This document shows positions 34,098 through 47,500 of a stretch of 64,000 nt of DNA, piece by piece. The stretch spans positions 141,759,845 to 141,823,844 of the forward strand of contig CM036617.1 of assembly GCA_020746105.1 (NCBI GenBank). The letters run 5' to 3'. A program made the position numbers and the translations under genes. Origin of the DNA: Trogon surrucura. Its lineage: Eukaryota > Chordata > Aves > Trogoniformes > Trogonidae. Numbering within the stretch: the first letter of the stretch is position 1; each line of letters starts with the position of its first letter. The notes below the pieces were generated by a model. That model did not search any database. It was given only the letters and a program-made list of their open reading frames with translations, and was not told the origin of the DNA.

Positions 34098-34200
34098 GAT
34101 CCTGCAATCAGATCTGCGTAGGTGGACCTCTGTGCCTGTGACTTAAGTGCGACTGTCTGTATGTGCAGATACCTACCTACGCACATCTGATGGCAGGATC
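34098..34200. repeat. Long imperfect palindrome (25-bp arms, 53-bp loop)
   Basis: Arms 34098-34122 and 34176-34200 are reverse complements at 23 of 25 positions (arm begins GATCCTGCAATCAGATC). It sits just beyond the hAT-like candidate. It looks like a relic of an old palindromic interspersed repeat rather than a functional hairpin RNA. Confidence 0.75.
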
Positions 34201-37152
34201 GTGGCCCCATACTAGTAAGAGAGAGCAAGTGTTGCCCTTTGTTTAGGGATGAGCACACGGGGAATGTAGGGTATGACCCAGGCGGTTCAAAGCATTGGAT
34301 ACGTGCTATCTTTGAAAGCCCTGAGCAAACCTACCCACTCTCACATTTTAATGGGAGCCCTATTTAGGGAGATCTTGATAAGCAATCTGGAGGAAAAACT
34401 TTATCTCTCGTTGCCATTTTGCACTAGTACAGATGAAACAAAATGCTCAGTAACTTAACTCTTTTTGCGGTGTATGTATGGGTCCTATGAATGGACTTGG
34501 AGCGGACTCCGAGGCTGAGATTTTAGTTTCCGTGTTTGGAAAACTGTCAAAGCTGTTACATTACTCTTGTCCCTTTAACTGTTCCTTTAACACCCTAACA
34601 TTTCTGTTGACGTGAGTACTAGCTAATACACTACATGTATAGAGTATTAATTCCAGATATTTCACAAAACAGTTTTTAGAAATTCACCCACATGATGATG
34701 TGTTAACTTTAAAGCATGCACTTCAGAAATAAAGTGGGAATTTAACAAAAGAAAAATAAAAAGGTATAAAATGAGACTTAATCAGCCCATTCTTTGTAGT
34801 GCATAAATCCACGCACAAATATGGAATTTTTAGGAGGAGATGAGTTAATGTTTCTCTGCTTTCTTTTTCTTTAAAAAAAATTAACCAGCTACACTGGATG
34901 TGGTGTGTGTTTATTACATAGAAATAGAACTGGTATTAAGTGGCATGTCTCATGAAAAAATGTCAAAAGAAATTACTTTTAAATAGATTTTTTCGTTTGT
35001 AATGGAAAAAAAATCCTTTATATCAATTTTTTGAAGAAACTAGTTTTTCAATAAGTACAAGGATGTATTTTGTTGACCACAAACAGAAAATTAGCCACTT
35101 CTCTGTGTTATTTCCCATCATAAGATGACTGCTGTGAATATCTGTCCTAAAGTCTGTTGCATGTTCTCAGCTCTCATCAATTAAAATAGATATGGAAACT
35201 TATCAACATATCGCTGGATTGGACTAGGAGAAATCTGGTTGAAGATCTGGTCAGACGTGATGTTCTGGCTGCAGTTAATCCAGACTGAAGAGGTGCTGCC
35301 TTCAAGTGCTTATCACTGTATTATTTGTCCCTTCTACTTCCACCTAACCTGCCTACAAGAAGCTCTTAGTTGCTCAGCTTTGCCTCTGTAGTTCTTTCCT
35401 CAGTTCTCTAAAAGTTATCAGTTTGTTGTGGGTCGTTTTTTTTTTTTTTTCTTTCCTTAATGTATTCAGTAAATCAGATTGTTTTGGTTTTAGTTGGAAA
35501 GTTGTCATTTTCTTTAAAGGGGGGAATTGGGAAGTTGAGATTCCCATCTCTGTGGGATTTACCTCCCACGGGTTTTGGGGTCTGTCGTGGTTTCCTGAGC
35601 CAGATTTTCCCCTCTATGTAAAGCCTATTTCCTTAGTGCCATCTACATATTGAGGTAAAGATGTTGATTAAGCAGCAAAGAAGTTCAGCCTGCAAGCTAA
35701 TTCCATTTTAAAAATAGCAGAGAATCTATTTTTCCATTATAGGGAAATATGGAAAGCAGATGGTAGGAATTTTTGGCAGTGGGGAGTTACGTTATTTGTT
35801 GGTGGAAAAGGACTCATTCTGGAGAGAGTGCATGGCAGGGGGGAGACAACACTACTTGATTTGTGCTCTTCGTTGCTGCATAGCCATTCCAGATGTATCT
35901 TGACCAACACTGTGACTTGAAGTGATTCAGAAAGGATGCCTAGATGAGGTGTGCTGGGCAGCGGCCTGCCTTCTTGTCTCATCTAAGCAAAAGCCAGCCT
36001 GGCCCTTGCTCTCTCTGGAGCCTCCATCTCTTTGCATTTCCTTCAGAAGTAGCACTCCCTTCTCTGTGTAACTCCTGGGGCTGCAGCACCTTGGAGTGAT
36101 GACAATCCCTACCGCAGGCTGGGTGAATACACTCCCTTCCCAAACACACCGACTGTATTTCAGAGTCCCTACACATGGCATGACCATGCAGCGGTGATGG
36201 TGAGGAGGAGCTCGGCCACTTCCTTTGGTTTTGCTGCTGGCCAGAGAGGAGAACTTGGAAACACGCTTCACTTGCTTGTGTGCTAATAAGGTGGGTGTAA
36301 GATGTGTGTGTCCTTCAAAAAGTGTTGCATGGAGAAGGCAACATTGCAGCTGACGTGATGTTTTGTGACTGGCTGTGCGTGTGCACCTGAAATCTGCCCA
36401 GGACTGTCAAAACCTAACTGGTGTAAAAGGGATGTTTTGCTGAGCCCACACTTTCTCACAGCCTTAGAGGAAAGTGCACATACTGAACCCAGCGTAACAA
36501 AGGCAGCTGCCTTTTGTTCTTCCGTTGGCCGGGCATGCCATGCAGCTCCATATGGCCAACTTTATCCCTCCTCAGGCCTTGCTGGCACAGTCTCTCAACA
36601 TTTCTAGTACAAAGTTTGCCTTGTGGCTGAGTCCCCTTTGTCCTGTGGGTAAGTGGGGATGAAAGAACTCCTCTCCCTAGTAGCCTAAGCTGTGCTACAA
36701 ACTTGGTACTGGCACATGGCTCAATTTAGGAGCTGTGTGGATGAGGTGCCATTCCCATCTGCCTATGGGTTGGGTTTCGAGTTCAGGTAATTGAAATTAT
36801 CCCCTAGCAGCTTTAATCATCAGGTAGTTCGTTGCCGTGATGCATTTTGTGATCCCAGCATGGCTTGGGCTGACCTGCTGCCACCCACCTGCTGGCTTGA
36901 TTGGGCAGAGTTACCACCCGTCTTTGGTTCAAACCTGGCCTCCTCTGCCTCTCCAGCTATTATGCATGTACTATGTTCATGTTCTCTCTATCATCAGCTT
37001 CTCAACATCTGCTCAGCTCAATTTTTGTCCTCCTGCTAGCCATTGAGGAAGTGACTGTGCTTTCTGAAAGGGCAGGAAAAGGAGAGGAGGGAGGAAAAGA
37101 GCTAAAGCAAATGGGCTTGTGAACTTGGTAGTGCCAAGTGCCACTTTTTTCA

Positions 37153-37336
37153 GACCGGTTAGCTCACTCGGCTAGAGTGTGGTGCTGATAACACCAAGGT
37201 CGCGGGTTCGTTCCCTATTGGGTCCCCATGTGTTGCCTGATCTAGTTGAGAGGCGTCACTGCCCATGACAGGGAGGTTGGATTAAATGGTTGGATTAAAT
37301 GATCTTCCAGCCTAGGCCATTCTATGATTCTATGGA
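37153..37336 (+). mobile_element. tRNA-Ile-derived SINE with CR1-like 3' tail (TguSINE1-type)
   Basis: The head (37153-37229) folds like a tRNA: D-arm box A TTAGCTCACTCGGCTAGAG (about 37159-37177); anticodon stem TGGTG/CACCA with loop CTGATAA, giving anticodon GAT (Ile); and box B GGTTCGTTC (about 37205-37213). The T and acceptor stems are mispaired and no CCA or terminator suits a real tRNA. A unique middle follows, then a tail (37275-37336) with GGATTAAATGATCTTCC and CCATTCTATGATTCTATGG, matching the CR1 3' end seen at 1960-2017. This tRNA-head/CR1-tail design implies RNA polymerase III transcription and CR1-dependent retrotransposition. SINEs of this kind are described in passerine birds. 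Confidence 0.88.
37275..37300 (+). repeat. Perfect 13-bp tandem duplication in the SINE tail
   Basis: GGTTGGATTAAAT occurs twice without a gap (37275-37287, 37288-37300) at the junction into the CR1-like tail. It may be replication slippage after insertion or a subfamily trait. Confidence 0.9.
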
Positions 37337-40300
37337 ATTTAACTGTTGCGAATGAGCAGGCTTATCGTCAGCAGCAGAGCATAGTCCATAAACCATCTCT
37401 GTTTCCTGGTGATTTCGTGTTTTGCTAGGAAGGATGCAGTGAAAGACTTGAGATAGGATTAAGCAATGAGCATGGGCATTGGTGGAATGATCGTAGTGAG
37501 AGACACTCAGCTGTCTCTGAAGGGAGGTAGCTGTGGGCTATCATGTAACAACAGGCTTTTCCTTCAGTGCTGGAGCTGGAGGTTTTTTTGCCATGGTTTA
37601 TTTACCTCCCACAATTGCCTGGTACTGACCATTTATTAAGGGCTCCATGATCAGGTGCTTGCGATTTGACAGAAGTGGCTGACACTGGTTTAAAAGGAAA
37701 TTTGTTGTAATATTTCCACCGTAGAGCCACTGATGAGAAAACTACTTGACAAAATTCTGCTTTGACATAGTTGAGAGACAGGAGATGAGTTTTTGTTGCA
37801 CTTGATGTCATCGTGAGAGCAGCATCTTTTGCATCTTGAGAGTCTGTCTGCCCCTGCTGCTAATTCCCCACCTGAAATCTTAATTTACTGTGGGTGCCAC
37901 TAGACACACTTCAGCAGTGACAAGCTGTGAAGAGAAGTGTTAACAGCCATTGCCATGGTAAGAAGAGTCAAAGTTTGTTTCATCTGTGGTTCAAGAACTT
38001 TTACCATGTTCAAGCTGGTTTCTGCATGAAACTTGAAGAAAATGAGGGCAAAGTTCAGGTAGACTTTGAGGATTTACAGTGGTGAAGGAGATCTGTTGCG
38101 TCAGTGTAAGTAAAATTTAACTGAAGGCAATTTCTGTTTTCCTGTAAGATTTCCCCCCCCTTATTGGCTTCAGAGGTCATTGGATGAAGATTTGTATTTC
38201 TAAATTCTAGCTGAATGATAGCAATGAAACAGCATAGGACATCTTCTGTTTGTACAGTCATCCTTAAACTGCTTGTGTATCATGTGGAATAATCATGTAC
38301 AGTTTGTTTTTTTTTATAGACACCTGAAGTTTTCTCAAGACTGAGACAGCATTTTGGCCAAAGTTTGTGTAGATGCAGCAGAGAATCATAACCTCAAGTG
38401 CAGTGCAAAAACAGAGAGGATCTACGTGGCTTTACCTCTTCTGCTCTCAAAAGCTCAGTCAGGCCCTGCTCTTCAGCTATCAATGCCTATTTAGACTTTT
38501 GCTGTCTACACAAGTGTAGCAAACGGTAGTTAGCATGGACAGCTACAGCTTTATGTGTATGTTTAGAAATTAGGCATGGCTCTCTGGGTGCTGATGATTT
38601 ACCTAGTCTTAACTTGGATTTGCTGTCAGTGTGTAAGCAAACAATGTTGTTTGTGGTTTTTTTTTTCTCTGAAACAACAGTGTCTGAAATTGATAGCTAG
38701 AAAAAGAGAGAGGTAAATAGTCATGTGGATGCTAATGTTCTTTAATGATACAAATTGCCTGTGTAAATCTGTGTCAGGGAACAAAGCATTTGCACCTGGG
38801 ATTACCCTCATCACTGTACAAATTGGCTGCCGGGAGTTTAGGAATAACCTATGGAAATGGGAAAGGGATAGGTAAATATTTTAAATGTATACATAATATT
38901 TAAAAACACAGATGGTATAGAGTTGGGGAGTGTGGTGTGGGGCTTTTTTGTTGTTTTTCAATAGCGGTGTAGTTTGCATGCCTTAAATAGAATCCTTTAG
39001 CAGAAAAAAAAACCCAAACATCTTAAGATACTGACCACTAAAGATTTGTCTTCACTACTCTGGCAACTCCTGTTTCTCCACTCTCTCTCTCCTGTTTATA
39101 TGCACATCCTTAGCTCCACTGGAGTGTTGCTTGCTCTTTGAGCTTAAGCAGTTGAAACTCCTTATGGCCAGAATTCAAGTTAGGGAAATAGTAGAGAGTG
39201 AGCAATCCTAGTTACATTAACTCTGCAGCTGCTGATGCAGTCACTGTGTAGCTAACCAAATGCCTCTGTTTAACCTAAGGGTCCCTTTTGCTTGGCTTTG
39301 AGCCCCCCGTAGCTTCAGGAAAGCCCCTGGACTTTGCGCTGGAGCAGATAAAGAGCACTCATGCGTTCCCTTCTGCTTTGTCCGCTTTGGGATTGTAACT
39401 CCTAGTAGCAGGGTGGTAAGGAACAGCAATTAAATCCCTACAATTGTTTACTAACCCTGAGCTTTGACTGCATAGGAATTTGTGGTCCAATATAAATTGA
39501 AATGAAGAGATTATGATTGACTGCCATTAGCTAACAGGGTTGTGAAATTTACTAGCTGACACCGGCTTCAGGACAGGTGCTTTGGGTGGTTTGCCTAGGC
39601 TGATACACTGATTTTGAGACTGAGAGCATGCTGTTATGATTGGTGTGGAATGTGTGTAGTGTCTATTCTCATGCATACCAAGATACGTTAGTTTGAATTA
39701 ATACAGGACAACCCCCCCTCTGGGTGACCTATAACATAGCAATGAGTTTTATTGCAAGATTAACGTTGAGTTGTGTCTCTATAAAGAATAGGAAGCGTCT
39801 TTGTCTAAATGGTATTTCAGATGCAGCTGGTGTTAATGGATCCACACTGGCAGAAAGAAATGTTCCAGCTTTAGTTTAATCAGAAGGACTAATTTTGCTA
39901 GGTTCTGAAGGTGGAATAAAATCTTTTTCTTTTAGAAAAAGACTGCTTTCTTCATTGAATTAATAGGCACCTGTAGGTATTCTGAATAGTGAACACACAC
40001 ATACTTCGGGCTCTGTTCTCTAGGACTTGCTGAGGTATTTGGATTTGTGGTTGTGTTTGAAGTCTGTGCATCTAGTACCCTTAGAGCTTTGTGTTTCCAT
40101 AGAGAGGGGGGGAAAGTACCCACCACCTTTAATAAAAAAAAAAAAATTAAAAAAATGCTTTTTTTCTGACTTTCATAGGTTTGATAGTTCAAACCTTGAA
40201 GGTAAGAGTCTTTGCTGCTTCTACAAAGCAGGGATTTTGTGATGTTTCTTCCCACTTGCTCTCATGGATGTCTTGCGTTTCCTTTCCACACTCAGCAATG

Positions 40301-42884
40301 AAGTCTGATTCTTTTCCATGTTCTCTGATACATCTGTGATTGTCAGTGTTTCCCATTTTTCTTTTGTCCCTTGTGCTAGAGCCTTTGTGCCCCTAATTTC
40401 TCATCTGTCCCTTAGTAACAGGTTTCCTCATTCTCTCCCCAAACTAGGAGCTCTGTGTACCTCTAATAATCATTTCTGCTGTGCTAAGGTTGGTATATAC
40501 ATCTTCCAGCAGGGGTGATGTGTTGTTTTTAGCTGTTCTGTAATTATAGTTTTAGCTATGGCAAGGGAAATAGTCGTGCTGCAATGTATCACAGACTATG
40601 TCACCAGCCACTTAGTGCAAGTAATAGGAGCAGGTAGTTTTGTATCTCCAATAGTAGCACCAGTATCTCCATTTCTCACTTTTGCAATTTTCAGTGTTCA
40701 GCAAGATGTGTAGATCCCTGTGTCAGTAATGTGCATGCTTGCTCATAGTTTTTTTTTAAGATTAGTTCACGGAACATCAAAGATTAAGATCTTTCATTTA
40801 TTTTTACACGCTTGCAGATTGAGTTGAGTTTCAGCACAGGTTCCTGATTCTTACTATAAATTTCGACATCCAGATTAAAGTTGCAATGGTGATAGATGAC
40901 AATATGCATATTTAACATAAGTGTATGTGCACACACGTGCATGTGTTGAAAGATGGCAGAGCTTTCCCTGAGAGCCTGTCCACCCTTCCACCTACATCAA
41001 CTAATCCAACAAAAAGTTTTAGGTTTCTGTACAAACCAGGCTACTCTACCTTTAAATGTGTTATTAGCTTTAGCATTTCCAGTCAGGGGCCTTGGGTCAT
41101 TGTATTTGTGTTAGCAGGATTTCAGTCTGGATGGGGATAAGAAGCAGCTTTTGGGGTAAATGTACAAATAAATATAGTTTTCTGTGGGAGTTTTATAGTT
41201 TTAGCACTGGCTCAGCAGGTGGAAGGCAAGTGGAGTGGTGCTGATGACATGATGAATGCAGTTTTTTTCTGTGAATATCATCCTGTTGCGCATACAGCAT
41301 GCACCGTTCTCTCTAATTCAGATTGGATTTTCCAGGTACAAAGAACCACGCGTGCTTTCAGTGGGATGTCTGTATGTCTGAGCTTAAAAGCACCTTGAGG
41401 ATGCACGCTGTAGTAAAGGGGTTTGTGTAGGATGGCTGCATTACGCCCATAAAGTCTGATCCACGCAAGTTTTAAGCATCCAGGTGATTATGAGGGATCC
41501 TGTGTCACACTGCCGTGGCTGTGTATGTAGATGCTGCTCTTGAAGCCCTCCACAGTGGCCACGGAGGGAGCTGGACAAGCTTAGTCAGCTTACAGGTGTA
41601 GGGAATGGTATTTCTGGGGGGCATACGGGGTCAGGAGAGCTGGCTGTTCTCATTTAAGCTGATTTTAAGGGGTCCCAAACAGCTGCCTTTCTAATGTAAC
41701 TGGAACCCGGTGAATAATTTTTTTAGCTTGCAGGTGTGTAAGCAGTGGTGCCCCTTCAGTTGTGCAGAGAGCTTGTAAATCCCTCATAAATTGTTTGTAA
41801 ATTGCTTTGGGATCCTTGTGGCTGTCAGGCAGATCCTGTATAAGCACATCACCCAGCTCTGCTGAGGCAGCCCTGCAAAGCCCAAGCCTTCAGAAGAAAA
41901 AAACCAGTTGCCAAAGAAGCAGGTGTGTCAGCTCGAAGTGGCCCATGAGAAGCAGCTGTAAGCTCGAACTTTGCCCATTTATTTGCTCAAGGTTTTATCT
42001 CATCCTTTATTATACAGCCCAGTGAAAATGAATATTTACCATGTCAGTTAAACCTGGGCCATGTGAGTGGCAGGCTCCGTGTGTGTGAGGTGGCCTCTCA
42101 GGTGAGAGTGTGGACGGGAAGGCCGTGCTTTCTGTGCCATCAGAGAAGACAGGGACACCTGAGTAAACAGTGGGCACCCAGAGCTGTGTGGGTAGGGTGA
42201 CTGCTTTGGTACACTCGACTGATTATTTTTTTATTTTATTTTTTTCCCCCTCGTACTCGTAGCATTTTTTTTTCTGTGGGGAAATTCCGGCATTAGAACA
42301 AGACAAGAGTGTTCTGAATGGAAAGCTAAGCTTGCCTGTTATTTTTCATTTTGCTTCAGGATCTTGAATGGGGATAGCAACATTAATATTGAAACAGAAT
42401 TATTTTCTGAATCAAAGACCAAATGTTCCACTTGAGAAGTGTAGCAGCACAGTGTGCTGTTGTGCACGAGATTAGTTATTCTGAAAAAAAAAACCAATAA
42501 TAAACCTCAACATTGAATTGCTACATAGGGGTTTTTTAAAGGGCTATTTTTAGTGCAACATTTTGATTTTTAGCAAGATTGTCTGTGTTTGGGAAACGTT
42601 TGCTATAAAATTTGTTGTCACTGCTGGTCTTCAGATCCCTGGCAGTGGACTTGTAGCCAGGCAGTTGCAACTGATGAATTATTTTTTTTGTCTAGTGTAT
42701 TGTAGGAGCACAAAGCAGTGTCGTATTCTAGGAGTAGGAGCTGTTTGGTGCTGGAAGTAAGGCATCCATATCCACACACAGTAGCCCAGCCTTGGCTGGG
42801 AATGAGACACCTGTGCATAGGGAAAATGGCATGACCTAATATGCAGGGAGCTGGGTAGATTCTCAGAAGTTGTCTCTCTCTCTG

Positions 42885-43000
42885 TGCCTGGCTCTGCCTG
42901 CTTTGAGCAGTTCATTTGACTGCTCTGTTCCTCATTTTAGTTGTCGCATAACTTATCTATTTAGATGTTAAACAGTTTGAATGTGACTGCCTCTCCCTGT
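42885..43000 (+). repeat. Weak MIR-like SINE relic
   Basis: 'gcagttcatttgactgctctgttcctcattttagttgtc' loosely follows 'gcaagttacttaacctctctgtgcctcagtttcctcatctg'. Marginal. Confidence 0.35.
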
Positions 43001-44309
43001 TCAAAACAACTCCTCTACTTCAACACAATTGCAATAATGAACCATGGTCTTTGGATATTCAAAATAAATTTAGGAAGATACTGGTTAATTTTTTATTTTT
43101 CAGCTGTATTACCAAGAGTTGATATTTGGACCTATATAACCAAACTTTTTCCTTATTTGTTTTCTGTTATTCTACCTTTCGAAGGACTTTGTGGAAAAGA
43201 ACGCAGCATAAAAATCACACAACCGGTTTGGCAGGTCCTGTATAAACAGGAGAAATGCCAGGAAAAGTCTCTGCTTTTAAAAAAAAAAGAAAAAAGAAAG
43301 AGTCCTATTAATTTTCCGCTAACACAAATCTCAGCCGTTGCTATGTGAGAGCAGGACTGTGGGGAAGGGTGTGTGGTGGAAGAGGCTGAGGGATGTGTGC
43401 TAGAAGGAACATGGGTGTTCTCAAATACTGGGAATGTTCCTGTTCGTCGCAGTTGTCCTAGTCACCACCTTGGCTGTAGGAACGGAAAAAGTGTTTTGTC
43501 ATGCTTTTTGTAAGCAGGTTTGTTGGGTTTGTTTTGTTTTTCCCCTTCCCCCATCTCCACTGACAGTCTCACAACTTGGCTTGAGTGTTAAACACACCCT
43601 GCTTGATTAGATGGGGGTGATTGATGCCCCCCCATTTTACTTTGCCTGTGCCAGCAGAGAGTTGTGCTGGTTTTGAAGTCCATTTAGCTGTGAGTTGGGT
43701 CAGGTAAAGAAACCTGCCCTCCTAACTGGATCTGTGCTGTTTTGTAACCGTGGGAAGGGTTGGAGTGCCTCTGTCCTGATTCCTGTGGCAGAGGAGGGAT
43801 GTGTTTCTGGAACGGGTTCACACCTCTCTTCTGATGCAGGCCATCTCTGCTACCACTTGTGAGGCAAAAGATTTCAGTCAGTGCTTTGACAAGGAGTAGC
43901 ATTAGAGATCAGAAGGGCTCATTGAGGAGGGTTGTTAAAATCAATGCTAAAATGCAAAGTTAAATGATGCGTTCTTGGAGCTTTCGAGTGATGACCGTTT
44001 CATTTTACTTCTCTCTTGTAGTTCATCGTTTGGTTTCCTGTGCAGCAATGTAGCCCCGGAAACATGGCCATGAGGGTAGAAGGTCAAAATGGGATTTAGG
44101 CAACTTACTGCTTCTTTCTGCGCTTCTGTTCCTAATTGTAAAACAGGATTCTGAAAGATCCTTGCTTTGGTGCTTCTCTATCTTTACTATTTTGACTTTG
44201 AGCTCTTCAGGGCTGTACTTTGCTTGGTGTTTCTGTGGTGCCTTAAACAATGGTTGTGTGGTTCAGTTTGTCTCTGAGTGATGCCACTGTATAAATGTGA
44301 AGTCCTAAC

Positions 44310-44530
44310 AGTTGGGTTCAGATCCTGATAGAATTCTTAGGAGAGAATATTATTATCTAAGATGTCCAGGTAGGTTTTTGCTCAGTCCCTGTGTTCCTGA
44401 TGGGCTAATCACATAATCTGCGCGTGTTTTGGTCCCTTCACTTGTAAAGGTGAGTGTAATAACACTTCTCTTCGTTGCAGAAAAGTAGTGAAGATATTAT
44501 AGAAAGTATTCAAATAGTGTAATATGAGGA
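44310..44530 (+). repeat. MIR-like ancient SINE relic
   Basis: 'gttgggttcagatcctgat', 'tttggtcccttcacttgtaaaggtgagtgtaataac' and 'gtagtgaagatattatagaaagtattc' follow the MIR order: 5' part, then 'tcagtttcctcatctgtaaaatggggataataa', then the 'gtgaggattaaatgag' region. There is an interruption in the middle. Confidence 0.5.
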
Positions 44531-47500
44531 CTGTGGATTCTGTCAGAGTGGGCCCAGGAATAGCACTTTACTCTTTTTCTTAAAGATGGCTGCAATTTAC
44601 TCTGTTTCAGCTGGCTTAGTTCCCAAGCTTGTCACTAGTACAGTGAGGCAACATTTGGAGCTTGTAAGCAGTCTCTCATGGTGAGGGTGGAGTGGCTTTC
44701 CCTACAGTGACCATTTGGTTGTGAACCAGCAATGCTTAGCTGTGAAAACAAGCCAAAGATAACCAGAATGAAACTTCAGCACTTCTCATGTGCCAGGAGC
44801 AACATCATAACCAATGCTTAGGGATTACTAGGTAAAACAAAATAATAATTTGAGGAAGAACAAAAAACGATGCAAAGGTTGAAAGGAACAATTAAAACAA
44901 TTGGGGAACTTAACGAACAGGAAAAGCTACGGCAGAAGGAGAGCAACTGAATGGAGATTTTTGTGCTTAGCTATCCCAGGACTTGACAGACCTGTGGGCT
45001 CAGCATTATCCCGTTGCCTTGTTGGCACGACCAAAGCAACGAGGGCTGCGGTAATGCCACAACTTGTTTTGGAGAGTCTGGGAACAGGTTCCTGTCCTTC
45101 TCACCATTTCTCTTCAAACCTTTTCTGCAGCGCTTGCTTTCTGCTGTCCTTTGCAGTGTGGTATCTGCAGGCCAGCCCCTACAGCAGTGCTATGCAGAGG
45201 GTGATCCACTTCTTGTTCCCTTTCTGAGTGCTGGGAGTGCCACTGGAATTTCCAGAGTGAAGGAATAGGGCTGTGTGGGATGTACCCTGTCACATGGACA
45301 GGTTGTACCTGGAAGGCATCTCTTGTTTTCAGAGCAGTTGGGAAAGGATTGCTAATAGCTCTCCTTACACAACAGAATATTCACCCGCTTAGTTCATTAG
45401 TTATTAGCTCCAGGCAGGGACATTGCAGATTTGTTAATGGTAATGGCCAAATCATTAGAGTGTGCAGCCTTAATGGAGGAGAAAGCATTTAATAAAGAGC
45501 CATCACTTGACCCTGTCATTGTCCCTGGAATACAGACCATACTGTTGAATTCTGATTCTGCTCTCTGTCTGTCACCTACCCCTTCTTAAAAGGGTGGGAG
45601 CTTCAGTGTCTTTTCAAACACATATGAAAGCTCATCTTTTCTTCTTTTCAATCAAATGTGTTGTACCATGAGCAGCTGTTTCTATACAAACATATTAAAG
45701 TCTCCTTAAACTTATGCCAATCCTGATGGTTCTGTGCTGGAAGGACTGTGTTTTAGAGGAAATAAAACATTTTGCTGTGCCTCAGGCTATCCCCCAGGTG
45801 ATTTGTTTACTTTTTTTTCCCGAGTAATATCCTGTGTTTGATGCACTGATCAGCGAAAGGTTCAGTTTCTTCCAGTTTGTGTTCTCATACGCATAGACTG
45901 CCAACTGAAGGGACCTTCCAAAAGCCACTAAAAGCTTTTAAAATAAATTGTAAAAAACAACCTGATTCTTCTACAGGTTGATATGCCTGCAGACTTTATT
46001 TCTTTTGATGTAACTCAGCTTCATTCAGTGGTCTCCCATTGCAGCTTAGTGTTTTAATCACAGCTTCTCGTTAGTTCATCATTCTGCAATGTGTTTTCTA
46101 GATTATCTTCCCTTACCTCTGTTTTTATTTCCTTTTGGCTGTTGAACTCTATCTGTCATGACTCTCTGTGTCTCTGTAGTTCCTTTATTCCTTCCTCCTA
46201 TGCTCGACCTTCTGACTCTTGTAAAATCTGTCTGTCTTGCATATATAGATGTGTGTGTGTATGATGCAGAATGAAGAGCTTGCGAATGTGCAAGATGCAA
46301 TATTCTAAGTGAAATCCTACCAGCTGTTTTGTATATATACTCTTCTTTGTCAGCTAGAGTTTCCTTTTTAGTCACAATGATCTCATGTTGTTCATGTTAA
46401 AGTGACTGGAGTAGCTGAAAGACAGTGGGAGAGGAAGATTGTAATTTGATGTCTCTTCCATATCCAATTTCTGTACAGTAGACAAGGTCAGTGCAAGTAT
46501 GGTCCTTTTAAGGAACTCCCTCTACATTTAATATGCTGGGAGTCAAATAATCTGAATCCTTCTGATATTTTATAGTGGCAAATATCCATTGCCACTTATT
46601 TCTGGACTAGCTTATTAGGGCAGCCTTTGCAAATGGGCATTTTATTTGGCTGTCTTTTTTTTCTTCGTGTTCAGTTTTCCTGAGCACCTGAGTGGATCTG
46701 CCCCTTTTTTCCCCAACAGCCCTTATTATAGCTGTCCTCTTCCTGGGCTGGCCTAGATTCCCTCTGGAAAGTTGCCTTTACCTACTTAGAGGTGTTGTTG
46801 AACACTGGGATGTAGCACACTCCCTGCTCTGCTGTGTACACTGGGTTCTTTTGCACTACTTGAAACCTTTAGGAGCAGCAACTGTTAAGGTGTAGGCTTA
46901 GACCTCATTATGGCACCTCCAGGTTTCTATGGGTATTTTGTATGTCCTTTTTCATGGAAAGTCTGCCAGAAGTCCGAAGTATGATGAAATGCTGTCATGA
47001 GGATGCAATTGTGCCATGTATGCCAATAGTGTTTTGTTTTGCCAGTGAGAAAAATTATAAGGATGTCAGCCTTGCAGGGTTAAACTGTTGTTTCACAGGA
47101 TAATAAGTAGGTACATCAGTTCTCTGGTCTGAAATGGTCTTGCAGTGCCAGAACCCAAGCCTGCAATCAGGATTGTCTTCTCAGTGCCTCCAGCAGTGGA
47201 TAACTTTTCTTTGCAGAGGAGAGACATGCTCATGGTTACCAGAGTAGGCACCTACATGATCACACATAAACAATATTTTCCCAGTTTGTTATAGTAGCTG
47301 ATTTTTGGGTGTGCCTATATTTTCAAGTGGTAACAGATATAACATAATTATGGCATATCATGATGCAATTTGTTACCAAACAGGCATATATACACACTGT
47401 TCACCTTTGGGTTCAAACTGATTTCACATAGATACGGAGAGAGAGAGAAAAGTGAAGTGACTGAACTGGAGAAGGTAAAGATTGAAGCCCATACGTTAAC

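Larger units (their letters stand above)
34212..44309 (+). other. ETV6 intron 1, third part
   Basis: Non-coding. The only clear element is the tRNA-Ile/CR1 SINE at 37153-37336. A poly-A run occurs at 40134-40145 and a C run at 38151-38159. At 41783-41840 'tgtaaattgctttgggatccttgtgg...cctgtataagcac' hints at an old LINE/SINE 3' tail. Open frames (maximum 127 codons at 42965-43348) have no recognisable domain. Confidence 0.7.

Noticed and set aside
37153-37229. Functional tRNA-Ile gene
   Set aside because: The T stem and acceptor stem are mispaired, the sequence runs straight into a CR1-like tail, and no poly-T terminator follows. It is the head of a SINE.
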